64,000 bases of DNA, from NCBI GenBank assembly GCA_017477505.1, contig JAFUVQ010000013.1, forward strand, positions 62,001 through 126,000, written 5' to 3'. The translations under genes and the position numbers were made by a program. This DNA comes from Eubacterium sp. Lineage in GTDB: Bacteria; Bacillota; Clostridia; Lachnospirales; Lachnospiraceae. Under the pieces are notes generated by a model. The model had not been told where the DNA came from and made no database searches. It worked only from the letters and a program-made list of their open reading frames with translations. Of the stretch, positions 32,291-41,701 are shown piece by piece (within the stretch, counting starts at the first letter, position 1; every line of letters starts with the position of its first letter).

Positions 32291-35200
32291 TCATCCTTCG
32301 ATTACTCGTATTTTTTCCAGTCCATCCTCTGTAAAAAGATATGCATCACCGGCTTCAAGCTGTTTTTTATACTGTCTTGATACAGCGACAGGAACATCAA
32401 GCACCTTGATATTCGGTATATCTTCAAATGCTACCAGCGTCCTGTCGGTTCTCATCTGCTTTAACAGGTCACTGTCCTTAAAGGAGATCATTGTATTCTC
32501 AAGATTAGACAGAATGAAGCAAACCTTGTAACCTTTCAGATTCTGTATGATCAGTTTTATAAAATCTGACAATTCCTTTTCACTTCCAAGACTTTTTACG
32601 ATAACCGGAGAATTGATAACTATACAAATAAGGGATTCACTTTTAAGGTTTAATGTTCCCGCTTTTGACTTTTCTGCCCTTTCCATTAAAAGAGCCACAA
32701 CATTTTTTAATATCTCGGTTGTTCCCTGGACTGTATTTGCATATCCGGCAGTTTTTGCCTCCATATCCTTAAATTCACTTTGCGGATCATCTATAAGATA
32801 AAGCATGAGAGGCTCATCCCCAGCCAAAAGACTGTTAAGCAGATATCTTATATAAATCTTATTCCTTCCATCCTTCCCACCGACAAATCCATATACAAAC
32901 TGTGAATCGAGTTTTATGGTACGTTTATCGAAGGCCTCAAATTCCATACCCAGAGGCACTTCATATGCTGCCGTCTCTCCAAACTGCTTTTTGAAGAATG
33001 CCTCCGTTATTTTTTCAGGCATTTCCGGAATACCTTTTACATACATACCCTCATACTTTTCTGCCACTTGTCTTATAAATTCCCTGATCAGGCTGATCTT
33101 CTCATATTCCTTCTCGGCAGGGAAAGAAAGATAATACTGACATTCATAGAATGTTTTATTTGCTTCAACGATAGCTCTGCCGGGGATATCAGGAATCTTC
33201 TTTCTGCAGGATTCAAATATTGTACCATAATCGCTGGAATCATTGCAGTAAAGTGCTGTTCGCTTTGAGAAATTAGAAACAAGTTTAAAGCCCGCTCCAT
33301 TTCCCTGAGCTACCGTTACAACAAATGAAATGCCTGCCGCCACACTGTCTCTGCAGATGCTTATAACAGCATCCTCATAATCAGGGAAGTAACTCCTGAA
33401 TGCAACCCAGTTTTCAAGTACTACCACAATTTGAGGAATTTCACTCCTTCCGGTCTCTCTGTATGCACTATACGAACTGAGTCCCATCTTTGCCAGGAGT
33501 TTCTTTCTAGTTTGAATAGTTTCTATGATAAACTTCATAAAAACATTAAGCTTATCATCATCTGAAGGTGTAATAACTCCACCCACATGATTAAGATCCG
33601 CATAGTTTCTTAATATCATTGATGCAAAATCGATGATATATATATTTACATCATAAGGTGAATAATTCTCCGCAAGTCCTCTTATTATGGTCTGTACAAG
33701 ATTTGTTTTTCCTGACTGTGAAGAACCAAGTATATAGAAATTCTCCTGTGAAGGATTGTACGTCTCTATATACTGATTCTGATTTGATGGATCGTCTGTA
33801 ATACCTATCGGAACCACAACATCGGTTCCACTGTTCCTGAAACCATCCATAGTGACAGGAATGCTCTCACCAAGCGAAGGCATACATATATTCGGAAGTC
33901 TTTCTATACCATTTTCCTCGCAGTATTCACTGATATAATTTACCAATGCCTTAAGCTCTGTTTCTCCGGCTTCATCATTGTTCGGGTTTTGCTCATATAT
34001 AGTCCTGCGTCTGCCGGACAATTCAACCATTGACAGCCGAAATTTTTTCTCAGAGGTAATACCGTCATTTTTAGCCGACCCACCACTATAAGCCGACTGG
34101 AAAAGCTGAAACAACTCATTATTACCGACCTGCAGATATGCACGGCCTGGTTCTCTGATCTCTGCAGCAAGAGGTGACTTTAATACTTCGTTACTATCAG
34201 CAGCATTCTGTACCTTAAGACAGAGTTTGAACTTGGAGTTACTCCAGATCTGGTCGCTGACGACACCTGAAGGCTTTTGTGTAGCCAGTATAAGATGTAC
34301 ACCCAGACTTCGGCCTATACGCGCCGCACTTATAAGCTCTTTCATAAATTCAGGCTGTTCACTCTTTAATTCGGCAAATTCATCTACGATAAGGATAAGA
34401 TGTGGAAGTGGTGTTGCTGCCCTGCCTTCCTTGTAGGCCCTTATATAATCATCTATGTGGTTAACGTCCTGTTCGGCAAAAAGCTTCTGTCTTTTAACCA
34501 GCTCAGCCTTAATTGAAAGAAGTGATCTCTCAACTTCATTTCCGTCAATATTCGTAATGGCACCGTTAAGATGCGGCAGATTCCTGAACTGATTCACCAT
34601 ACCACCGCCCTTAAAGTCTATGATAATAAAGCCGACTTCATATGGATGGAAAAGCGTTGCCATGGACAGAATATATGACTGAAGTATTTCTGACTTACCG
34701 GAACCGGTAGTACCTGCAACGAGACCATGTGGTCCGTGATACTTTTCGTGAAGGTCAAGATAAACTACCTCATTTCCACTCTTAACACCCAGCGGTGCTG
34801 CCATACTCTTATATATTTCAGAAGAATTCCATCTTTCTTTAAGATTAAGATCATAAGGACTCATGATTCCGAGCAGCTGGAAAAGCGTAATATTCCTGGT
34901 AAGTGTATTCTCCAGACTTACTTCATCTACATATACAGCAGCAAGCTTTTTGGCCGCCTTCTCAACGTCATCGCCCGGGACATGTTCATAACTGAAATTC
35001 TGTATATTTTCTCCGTCGTCAGCCTTTTGAATGTATCCCGTGTTCCCGTCGTCATTCAGGAATATTCTCTCGGCACAGGCTTCATTTAAAAATTCCTCAT
35101 ATTCCTCAAAGAATACAAATCGGAAACCAAGTTCATTTGCTCTTCCGATAAACTTTGAAACAGGATGGTTGCTGATCTGCTCCGACCTGTATACAAAAAC

Positions 35201-36808
35201 TATGTACACCGGCATATCCTCCGGAATGTTTTCCATAGCTTCTCTTCTGGAAAGCTCCGAATAAAGGAATTCCAACGTAAGTTTTGCGCTGTCGGAATCA
35301 TACATGAAATTACGCATCTTCGTATCTTCATTATACGTTGCCTTCAACCATCTGGCCCACGAGAAATACTCCGTATCATTTTCATCCATTATCAGGAAAA
35401 GCTTTAAATCATTATAAAAATGAGATGCTGCAAACTCGATGATAAGGTTTTTCTCAATCTGGTATAGCTTGGTTCGGTTTCCTATAAATCCAACTGCATT
35501 AACCGTCTTAAGATCAAGGCAGACCGGCATCGAGCTTATATATTCATATTTTGTGTGCATTGCTTTCGGAAAATCTTTAAGATCATCTTCTGTATCTATA
35601 AAGTCTTCCTCTTTATACTTCACCTGACAGTTTGACTTTACGATTCCCTCTCCGAGGCGTACCTTAAGATAATCATCATGATCTTTCTTCTTTTCAAAAA
35701 GCCTGTTGCTGAAGTCATCTATATAAGTCATGTAATCGGAAAGCTTAGGGTTCATGTTGTTAGATACCTTCTGCTCCCTTTCACGAAGCTTAATGATATC
35801 ATCCTCCCTTTGAGAGAGATATTCCATGTAAGACTTTCTTCTTTTTTCTTCTTTGGATGTACTTTTCTTTTTCTCATCCAGGTGTCCCGCTATTGTTACC
35901 GCGATACTTGCCCCTATGATTCCAACAAAGTATAAAACAAACATTTTATTTCCCGGCATAAAAGTCCTGAGAAATACCATTAGAACAAGGCTTACCAGCA
36001 TAGGCAAAATAGTGAGAATAAAGCTTTTACCTTCAGATTCCTCTTTTTCTTTCGGATCAAGAATCTCTATTTCCTCGTCAGGGAGCTTAAACTGCTGTCT
36101 TACATTTTTTATAAATTTGGGATATCTGTAATGATTCTTTTGATAGGAAATGATTTTCTTGCTGCATTCAGTAAGGATATTTGCAGCTTCGGTTGTATAT
36201 ACCACACCGTTTTCTATACAGAAAACATACCCCCGTATACTGAGAAATTCTCCGTTTCTGATCAGAGCTATCTCCTCTCTCGACGTGAATCCGTTTACTT
36301 CAACCCCCAGATTAGCCTCCCTGAAATCAACCTCGTAGCCGTCAAGGACTTTCCTGAGCTTTACAGTGTCGTTAAGAAGTCTTGCATCATCAACTCTGAT
36401 GGTACATCCAACCTGACCACCAATACTGAACTCAGCCAGCCCCCCTACTTTGATTTCCTGGTTAAAGTCATCGCCAACCCTGTCAAAAAGCGGAAGGAAA
36501 TCAAGTCCCATGAATTCTGCATCCGTTGCATCATAAAAAAGCGATATATGATCGCCAAGTTCAAGCGGCCTGACATACTCTCTAAAGTTTGAATCCTTTG
36601 AGAGATAAACCGTATCACTACAACTGATCATATATTGCCCATCTTCTCTTCTGTCTATCCTGACAATAAAACCGGATACAAATCTTTCCCTTCTGAAGGC
36701 AATCTGACAAGCCTTGTCTGTTCCTATAGTGAGAACCCCCTGAAAGCTGTCATCAAAGATGACCTCTTTATACATATTGCTTCCGTAAATAACAAGCTTA
36801 CAATTCAT
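32291..36808 (-). CDS. essC: Type VII secretion ATPase EssC/YukB
   Basis: A 1505-residue FtsK/SpoIIIE-type motor. Two FHA-like domains occupy residues 1-210, and two membrane helices follow at about 270-320 (TILPMLVSLVLMVFL; FVLYFVGIIGASIAVTI). ATPase 1 is intact (Walker A GTTGSGKSEILQ near 690, Walker B LILIVDEFAEL). ATPase 2 has GSSQSGKTNLVQ near 1025, but its Walker B reads VVVLENW. ATPase 3 is degenerate (GGKDGRNK near 1310). This is the EssC layout: the protein drives export of WXG100/LXG proteins across the membrane. Genes encoding FHA and YukD-like partners lie immediately upstream, confirming a type VIIb-like cluster. Confidence 0.95.
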   Translation of the reverse strand: MNCKLVIYGSNMYKEVIFDDSFQGVLTIGTDKACQIAFRRERFVSGFIVRIDRREDGQYMISCSDTVYLSKDSNFREYVRPLELGDHISLFYDATDAEFMGLDFLPLFDRVGDDFNQEIKVGGLAEFSIGGQVGCTIRVDDARLLNDTVKLRKVLDGYEVDFREANLGVEVNGFTSREEIALIRNGEFLSIRGYVFCIENGVVYTTEAANILTECSKKIISYQKNHYRYPKFIKNVRQQFKLPDEEIEILDPKEKEESEGKSFILTILPMLVSLVLMVFLRTFMPGNKMFVLYFVGIIGASIAVTIAGHLDEKKKSTSKEEKRRKSYMEYLSQREDDIIKLREREQKVSNNMNPKLSDYMTYIDDFSNRLFEKKKDHDDYLKVRLGEGIVKSNCQVKYKEEDFIDTEDDLKDFPKAMHTKYEYISSMPVCLDLKTVNAVGFIGNRTKLYQIEKNLIIEFAASHFYNDLKLFLIMDENDTEYFSWARWLKATYNEDTKMRNFMYDSDSAKLTLEFLYSELSRREAMENIPEDMPVYIVFVYRSEQISNHPVSKFIGRANELGFRFVFFEEYEEFLNEACAERIFLNDDGNTGYIQKADDGENIQNFSYEHVPGDDVEKAAKKLAAVYVDEVSLENTLTRNITLFQLLGIMSPYDLNLKERWNSSEIYKSMAAPLGVKSGNEVVYLDLHEKYHGPHGLVAGTTGSGKSEILQSYILSMATLFHPYEVGFIIIDFKGGGMVNQFRNLPHLNGAITNIDGNEVERSLLSIKAELVKRQKLFAEQDVNHIDDYIRAYKEGRAATPLPHLILIVDEFAELKSEQPEFMKELISAARIGRSLGVHLILATQKPSGVVSDQIWSNSKFKLCLKVQNAADSNEVLKSPLAAEIREPGRAYLQVGNNELFQLFQSAYSGGSAKNDGITSEKKFRLSMVELSGRRRTIYEQNPNNDEAGETELKALVNYISEYCEENGIERLPNICMPSLGESIPVTMDGFRNSGTDVVVPIGITDDPSNQNQYIETYNPSQENFYILGSSQSGKTNLVQTIIRGLAENYSPYDVNIYIIDFASMILRNYADLNHVGGVITPSDDDKLNVFMKFIIETIQTRKKLLAKMGLSSYSAYRETGRSEIPQIVVVLENWVAFRSYFPDYEDAVISICRDSVAAGISFVVTVAQGNGAGFKLVSNFSKRTALYCNDSSDYGTIFESCRKKIPDIPGRAIVEANKTFYECQYYLSFPAEKEYEKISLIREFIRQVAEKYEGMYVKGIPEMPEKITEAFFKKQFGETAAYEVPLGMEFEAFDKRTIKLDSQFVYGFVGGKDGRNKIYIRYLLNSLLAGDEPLMLYLIDDPQSEFKDMEAKTAGYANTVQGTTEILKNVVALLMERAEKSKAGTLNLKSESLICIVINSPVIVKSLGSEKELSDFIKLIIQNLKGYKVCFILSNLENTMISFKDSDLLKQMRTDRTLVAFEDIPNIKVLDVPVAVSRQYKKQLEAGDAYLFTEDGLEKIRVIEG

Positions 36809-36819
36809 ACCTGACCCCT

Positions 36820-37071
36820 CTACCTGTTAAAATTGATTATCGTTCCATTTCTAAGCCCAAAGCTTTCAAGAAGCGCATCCCCTCTCAACAGAGTTCGGGG
36901 TTCCTCTGTGCAAAGGTAACACTCAGCAATGTTATTCAGATTGATTCCAAGACCAAGCCCTTTGTTTAATCCGTATATCAGTTCATTTGCAGATATATTC
37001 AGAGGGACCTCTATATCTATCTTTTTATTCATTTTAACGTAATTAAAAATCATGATAACTGACGATTCCAT
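36820..37071 (-). CDS. esaB: YukD/EsaB ubiquitin-like protein
   Basis: An 83-residue protein with a ubiquitin-like beta-grasp pattern (KKIDIEVPLNISANELIYGLNKGL; SFGLRNGTIINFN). In type VIIb systems YukD/EsaB is a small cytosolic factor required for secretion. Twelve bases separate it from essC. GGGGG precedes the ATG at 37071; MIFNY at codon 7 is an alternative start. Confidence 0.85.
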   Translation of the reverse strand: MESSVIMIFNYVKMNKKIDIEVPLNISANELIYGLNKGLGLGINLNNIAECYLCTEEPRTLLRGDALLESFGLRNGTIINFNR

Positions 37072-37120
37072 TGCTACCCCCCTACTACGTGCCTGTCACT
37101 GTGAAAGACACCTCTCTTTG

Positions 37121-38146
37121 TTAATCCAGTATCGCCACTGTTGTTTCAAAAAGTACCGATTCCCTCGTATTTGCGTATGTTATTGCTTCCTGATACTCAT
37201 CTACAGTTTCTGCCAGCTCCGCATTCCTTGTTACGAAGCTCTTCTGAAGGAAATCTTTTCTGGCAGCATTGTACTTGTTGCAGATTATGAGTATATTGCC
37301 CTTGTCCCTTGGCATACTTTCCATAAAAGTTTCAAGCTTCCTCACCGCAATCTCATCCTGAGTTGTGAGGAATATCAGCCGGTCGGTGTTATTGATAAAT
37401 CTCATCTTCTCGCCGGATATCTCAGGACTCAACTCAGTTATTATAAAGTCATAGCTGTTCTTTGCCTTGAAATAATCAATTATCTGAGCATAGGTTGAAA
37501 AATCTATCTGATAGGACATCGGAAGATTCCTGAACATAGGAAGAAAATCAAAATCTTCATTTCTTATCTCTCCCTCAACCACCTTAAGTGCATTCTTCAT
37601 ATTTATGGAGCATTGTCGGCTGAATCCCATACCCAGCTCGCTTTCTCCGCCCATATGATATGAAAAATCCTGCTGGGAAGTGGTACTTATGTAAAGCACT
37701 CTCTTGCCCCTTTTCTTAAGCTTATAAGCTATCGTGAGTGCTGCTATGGTAACTCCGGTCCCTCCCGAAACGGAATAAATCCCAACGACCTCAGTCCCCT
37801 TTTTCTCCTCCGAATCACTGTTGATAAGTTTTGGATCTATCCTCTCAAGGATAGCCTTTACACTGTCATATTTATAGATAACCCCCGGATCGCCGCCTGA
37901 CTTATTCTCCTCTGATATGTAGAATATCTTTGTCTTAGCATAATTCTCCGGCGTGGTTATCATAGTCCCCTCAGGAAGCACCAGATAATCAATCTTTTCC
38001 GGAAATGTCATAAGCCTTTTATAGAGTGCATGGTCGGTGATAAATTCCACTTCCGCCGTACCTTCAACCAGGTGCGCAAACTTATATTCAATTGTAGATA
38101 TGTATTCTTCATCAAATGAAATGAATACTATTTTCTTTCTTTCCAT
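37121..38146 (-). CDS. MinD/CpaE-like P-loop fold protein of type VII locus
   Basis: Residues 1-105 look like a receiver-type fold (KIVFISFDEEYISTIEYKFA, KIDYLVLPEG). Residues 120-341 resemble MinD/ParA ATPases (VVGIYSVSGGTGVTIAALTIAYKL; YDFIITELSPE; RLIFLTTQDE; ILIICNKY). The Walker A stretch SGGTGVT lacks both lysines of the KGGxGKT pattern, so ATP hydrolysis is doubtful. CpaE-like proteins often organise secretion or pilus machines at the membrane. Its place between the FHA gene and yukD suggests a scaffold or localisation role in this secretion system. Confidence 0.8.
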   Translation of the reverse strand: MERKKIVFISFDEEYISTIEYKFAHLVEGTAEVEFITDHALYKRLMTFPEKIDYLVLPEGTMITTPENYAKTKIFYISEENKSGGDPGVIYKYDSVKAILERIDPKLINSDSEEKKGTEVVGIYSVSGGTGVTIAALTIAYKLKKRGKRVLYISTTSQQDFSYHMGGESELGMGFSRQCSINMKNALKVVEGEIRNEDFDFLPMFRNLPMSYQIDFSTYAQIIDYFKAKNSYDFIITELSPEISGEKMRFINNTDRLIFLTTQDEIAVRKLETFMESMPRDKGNILIICNKYNAARKDFLQKSFVTRNAELAETVDEYQEAITYANTRESVLFETTVAILD

Positions 38147-38174
38147 ATTACATACCCTGATTCATATGATTCCC

Positions 38175-39179
38175 TCAGTGAGTCGATACGGCAAAATCAA
38201 CATCTGCCACTGAAAGTATATCTCCCGTTTTTATCATATATCTCGTTCCCGGAGAAAGAGCATAACCGTTAATCCTTGTGCCATTGGTACTGCCCATATC
38301 TTCGACCAGGTAATTTCCGTCCTCCATATAAACAGTACAATGCTTTCTGCTGACTGCACTGTCTGTCAGTATCGGTCCGTCAACCGTCTTGGAAGAACCC
38401 AGGACAAATTTCGGCTGATTCACATTGAAAACTATACTGCCAAAGCGGCCTCTATGCTCAAGTATGAGCCCACTGTCCAGGGCAGCGAATATCGGCATGC
38501 GGCCGGAATCTGAAACTGCTGTCTGTGAAGAAGCTGTCTGTGAAGCAACTGTCTGTACACCCGCCATCTGCGTTGCCATGCCTCCGGCAGGCATCTGCTG
38601 CTTTCTGTTTTGTATCGACGGAGCCGCCGCTCTTATATTAAAATCATAATTACTGAGATATTCTATAACATCATGATCCGTCATGGTATCACCCATGATC
38701 TGATAATACATTTCCGAATAAATCTCCACTCTGTCCCTGAAGACATCACCGAGTATTATAAGAATTGTATTTTTAAATGAAGTGCTCCATGGCATACCAT
38801 CATGAAGCTCCGGATCATAATTTACCGGCAGGACCGCGTATCTTATATGATTTGTCTTCTTGTCATAAAACAATCTCTGATAGTTGATATCTATGGAATT
38901 AATCTTCAGAAAATCATTATCCTCAATACGTTTAATCGAATCTATAAGGCTCTTCAGAGCTATGGCGAGGTCACTCGTGGCAACGCGCCCCTTCAGATCC
39001 TGAAGCGGTTCCAGATCAGATGTCTCATACATCAGTCTTGTATTCCCGTTAACCTTGGCCGAAGCCATAGGAAGCATATTTTCATTCGGTTTCTTTATGA
39101 ACTTCATTCCCAGCGTATATACCGATTCCCCTACTTCCAGGGTGTACGCAAGGTGATCCGCGTAAATATTAACCTTCAT
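38175..39179 (-). CDS. DUF6382-FHA protein of type VII locus
   Basis: The N-terminal about 180 residues (DHLAYTLEVGESVYTLGMKF; NYDPELHDGMPWSTSF) match the DUF6382 type seen in clostridial secretion loci and may be the counterpart of the YukC/EssB cytoplasmic domain. A Gln/Thr/Ala-rich linker (QTVASQTASSQTAV) follows. A C-terminal FHA domain (about 235-330) has the phosphothreonine-binding pattern GSSKTVDGPILTD-SAVSRKHC and MGSTNGTRING. It should bind phosphorylated partners, perhaps linking kinase signalling to EssC. No transmembrane helix is seen. Confidence 0.8.
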   Translation of the reverse strand: MKVNIYADHLAYTLEVGESVYTLGMKFIKKPNENMLPMASAKVNGNTRLMYETSDLEPLQDLKGRVATSDLAIALKSLIDSIKRIEDNDFLKINSIDINYQRLFYDKKTNHIRYAVLPVNYDPELHDGMPWSTSFKNTILIILGDVFRDRVEIYSEMYYQIMGDTMTDHDVIEYLSNYDFNIRAAAPSIQNRKQQMPAGGMATQMAGVQTVASQTASSQTAVSDSGRMPIFAALDSGLILEHRGRFGSIVFNVNQPKFVLGSSKTVDGPILTDSAVSRKHCTVYMEDGNYLVEDMGSTNGTRINGYALSPGTRYMIKTGDILSVADVDFAVSTH

Positions 39180-39196
39180 AATATCTCTCTATTCTT

Positions 39197-40816
39197 CTAT
39201 AACTGTCTGAACTCGAATTCTTCTTCAGCCATTCTGACTGTATAACCGTTGACAAGCTTTACATATCTGCCCGGCATTACTCTCATTTCATTTACAAATG
39301 TACCGTTGGTGGTATCGAGATCCTGAATATAGTATCCGTCCTCGAATTTCATTATACAAACATGCTTACGGCTTATATTGGTATTGCCCTTCAGGCAGTA
39401 ATCCGTGAAATCGGTTCCGGAGCCTATAACGAAGCTGTTCTGATTTATAAGGATTCCCTCTCCGGTCTTAAGACGCATGAGAGTCGGATATTCAGGTACA
39501 TTTTCAAAATCATATTCGCCGTCTGAGTCCGCCACATCGGACATAAGAACTGTGGTTTCAAAGCTCTGAGGTCCCTGATCCATGCCCTGCCCCATATTAG
39601 TCGCAGACACTCTGTTCGTATTGTTCGGAAGTGTTCCCGGTGTTACTCTTCCGCTTGCCATAAGTGCTTCCTTGGCAAGTGTTGCAGTATCGCCCTCTTC
39701 CTTAAGCTTCTTCTTATATTTTCCGGTCTTAAGCACGAGAACAACTATAAGCACGATGATTGCAATCAGGAGAAGCGCACCGCCTATTATTGCTATAATG
39801 ACTACCTGCTTTACAGAGATGCCTTTTTCCTCCAGCGCATCCATTGCGGAAACAAACTTTCTCGAAGCATCGTCCGCCTCGGTCTGAGTATATTTATTTA
39901 TCTCCCCATCATTTATCTTATCCAGGATTTTCTTGGCGTTGTCGCGGGCCTCCATACATTTCTTCCAGGATTCAGGAGTATAATCCTTCTCTTCAAGGGT
40001 CTCAAATCTTTCAAATGCCTGCTCCAGCTTAGAAGAATCAACAACTATCGGCTCATTGTATTCAATTCCCAGAAGTGTAAGTACATCGATAACTTCATCA
40101 ACAAGGAGCGCGTATTTCTCTTCCGGATTTCCCTTATTCTTCTCACCGGCTATGGCTATAACCTCGCCGTCATCATTTATGATAGGAATACCCTTTTCAA
40201 CATTGTATTCTGATGTGTATTTCAGGAAATGAGCGTCGCTTATCTCGGTCCAGTCTTCTATGGTGCATTTTATCTGAACCACGTCCCTGCTGTAGGCATG
40301 TGCCGCAGACCCCTTACCATAACCGCTGCTCTCTTCGGAAAGACGGAGTTTCGTCACACCGGCAAGCTTCTTTGACGGCTGGAGTATTGCGAAATCCAGT
40401 GTCTCACTGCTGTTTACTACAGAAAGATCGAGTACTATATCTTCTTTATAGACCAGTTCTATCGCCGTCTTTACCTTATCCTTCTCTACAGCATGAGAAT
40501 CCGCCACCGCCTGTTTCTCTGCATCTGTAAGAAGCACAGTGCTGGCTGAGGTGATAAGATATACATCATCGCCTGAGCCTATAAAGAAAGCACAACCTGT
40601 CTTGATTATGTCCCTTGCACCTGTCTCTGTGCAGAACATAACCCTGATTGCAGCTATACCCTTCGTTTCATCATATCTCATTTCTGAAGGATCAGCCGCA
40701 TCTGTTGCTGTTGATACATCTGTTGGAGTTGCCCCATCGGCAAAAACCGCTTTTGATGGGAAGATAAGACACGCTGCCATAACAGCGCATATGAATAGAG
40801 CTATAATACGTTTCAT
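39197..40816 (-). CDS. Trypsin-like (inactive) membrane protein with FHA domain
   Basis: The start MKRIIALFICAVMAACLIF gives a signal peptide. A trypsin/DegP-like extracellular domain follows (AIRVMFCTETGARDIIKTGCAFFIG; VYLITSASTVL; LDFAILQPS; IPIINDDGEVIAIAG), then helical sequence and a transmembrane helix near residue 345 (VVIIAIIGGALLLIAIIVLIVVLVL). A cytoplasmic FHA domain closes the protein (GSGTDFTDYCLKGNTNISRKHVC, LDTTNGTFVNEM). The His and Ser of the catalytic triad are not found at their places. The protein could therefore sense or scaffold on the outside and bind phosphoproteins inside. GGAG precedes the start. It is the first gene of the type VII operon. Confidence 0.8.
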   Translation of the reverse strand: MKRIIALFICAVMAACLIFPSKAVFADGATPTDVSTATDAADPSEMRYDETKGIAAIRVMFCTETGARDIIKTGCAFFIGSGDDVYLITSASTVLLTDAEKQAVADSHAVEKDKVKTAIELVYKEDIVLDLSVVNSSETLDFAILQPSKKLAGVTKLRLSEESSGYGKGSAAHAYSRDVVQIKCTIEDWTEISDAHFLKYTSEYNVEKGIPIINDDGEVIAIAGEKNKGNPEEKYALLVDEVIDVLTLLGIEYNEPIVVDSSKLEQAFERFETLEEKDYTPESWKKCMEARDNAKKILDKINDGEINKYTQTEADDASRKFVSAMDALEEKGISVKQVVIIAIIGGALLLIAIIVLIVVLVLKTGKYKKKLKEEGDTATLAKEALMASGRVTPGTLPNNTNRVSATNMGQGMDQGPQSFETTVLMSDVADSDGEYDFENVPEYPTLMRLKTGEGILINQNSFVIGSGTDFTDYCLKGNTNISRKHVCIMKFEDGYYIQDLDTTNGTFVNEMRVMPGRYVKLVNGYTVRMAEEEFEFRQL

Positions 40817-41048
40817 TATGATTCTCCGCCAATAAAAATAGTTGTCTTTTGCAAACAGACACTCCACTATATAATAATTCCAAAACAGAATATTGGCAAG
40901 GGAAAATGAATAGCTCTTGAAGGATTCTCCCGTGGGTGATATCATTGTTGCGGACAATCCAGGAACCACTTGAGAAATGTGTCTCAATCCGACATTGGAT
41001 GTGCATTTCATGCGAGTGCGGCTTCAGAATTTAAGAAAGGTAGATAAC
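40817..41048. other. Divergent intergenic region
   Basis: 232 bases lie between the type VII operon (minus) and the membrane protein gene (plus). It must hold promoters for both. I see no RNA gene, no strong hairpin and no small gene. Confidence 0.6.
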
Positions 41049-41642
41049 ATGAATTTTACATTAACAAGTCTGCTGACTAGCTTCATATCTGATATCTTCA
41101 ACATACATCTTTACATTTTCATAGGAACACTTCTGGTTGCACTGATCGTCAGTGATAAAGGTGCCAAAATCGACAACCTGGTCTATGGCGCCGTGGTTGC
41201 TGTCGCAACACTATTCGTAAGGCATGCGGTTAACTGGCTTTTCACGACGACCATATATCAGAAAGGCGGCTATGGCTCGCAGGGCACGACGATGATAGTC
41301 TTCGATACCTTCCGCCTCGGCATCATCAGCATAATGGTCATCGTTGCAGCGCGAATGATACTCGGCAGAGCATCAGGACTTCTCGAAGATAAAGCACCAT
41401 ATGTCATAGTGGTCATCTCACTGATACTCCTCCTCGCCGTGCATGCATACTACCTGAAAGTGGTAGCTAATTTTGCAAATGGAATTATGAATAGTTCTTC
41501 CTTCCTGAGCAGCTTTATAGATATGACGGATCATGCAAAATTCAGCAATATCATCTTCATCGTAAAGAGCGTACTGAGTGTTGCCACGGTAGCACCTTTC
41601 GGAATTGAAGCACTGAAGAAGAGGAATGAGATCCCAGCTTAA
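41049..41642 (+). CDS. Polytopic membrane protein, unknown
   Basis: A 197-residue protein with four to five hydrophobic helices (IFIGTLLVALIVSD; YGAVVAVATLFVRHAVNWLF; GIISIMVIVAARMIL; YVIVVISLILLLAVHAYYL). No family is recognised. The start MNFTLTSLL is chosen because AAGG lies upstream; the longer reading from 40977 is not supported. It is the only plus-strand gene next to the type VII operon and shares its promoter region, so a link to secretion is possible but unproven. A strong terminator follows. Confidence 0.65.
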   Translation: MNFTLTSLLTSFISDIFNIHLYIFIGTLLVALIVSDKGAKIDNLVYGAVVAVATLFVRHAVNWLFTTTIYQKGGYGSQGTTMIVFDTFRLGIISIMVIVAARMILGRASGLLEDKAPYVIVVISLILLLAVHAYYLKVVANFANGIMNSSSFLSSFIDMTDHAKFSNIIFIVKSVLSVATVAPFGIEALKKRNEIPA

Positions 41643-41660
41643 ATAGTGAAACTCAAAAAA

Positions 41661-41696
41661 GACAGCCATATTACAGTTTATTGTAATACGGCTGTC
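41661..41696. terminator. Bidirectional terminator
   Basis: GACAGCC-ATATTACA pairs with TGTAATAC-GGCTGTC (one mismatch). It has CTTTTTTT on the plus side and AAAAAA (a U-tract on the minus strand) before it. It separates the convergent membrane protein and anti-sigma genes. Confidence 0.9.
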
Positions 41697-41701
41697 CTTT
41701 T

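Noticed and set aside
39197..40816. Mycosin-like active protease for the type VII system
   Set aside because: The trypsin-like domain lacks the catalytic His and Ser positions, and the fold is not subtilisin-like.
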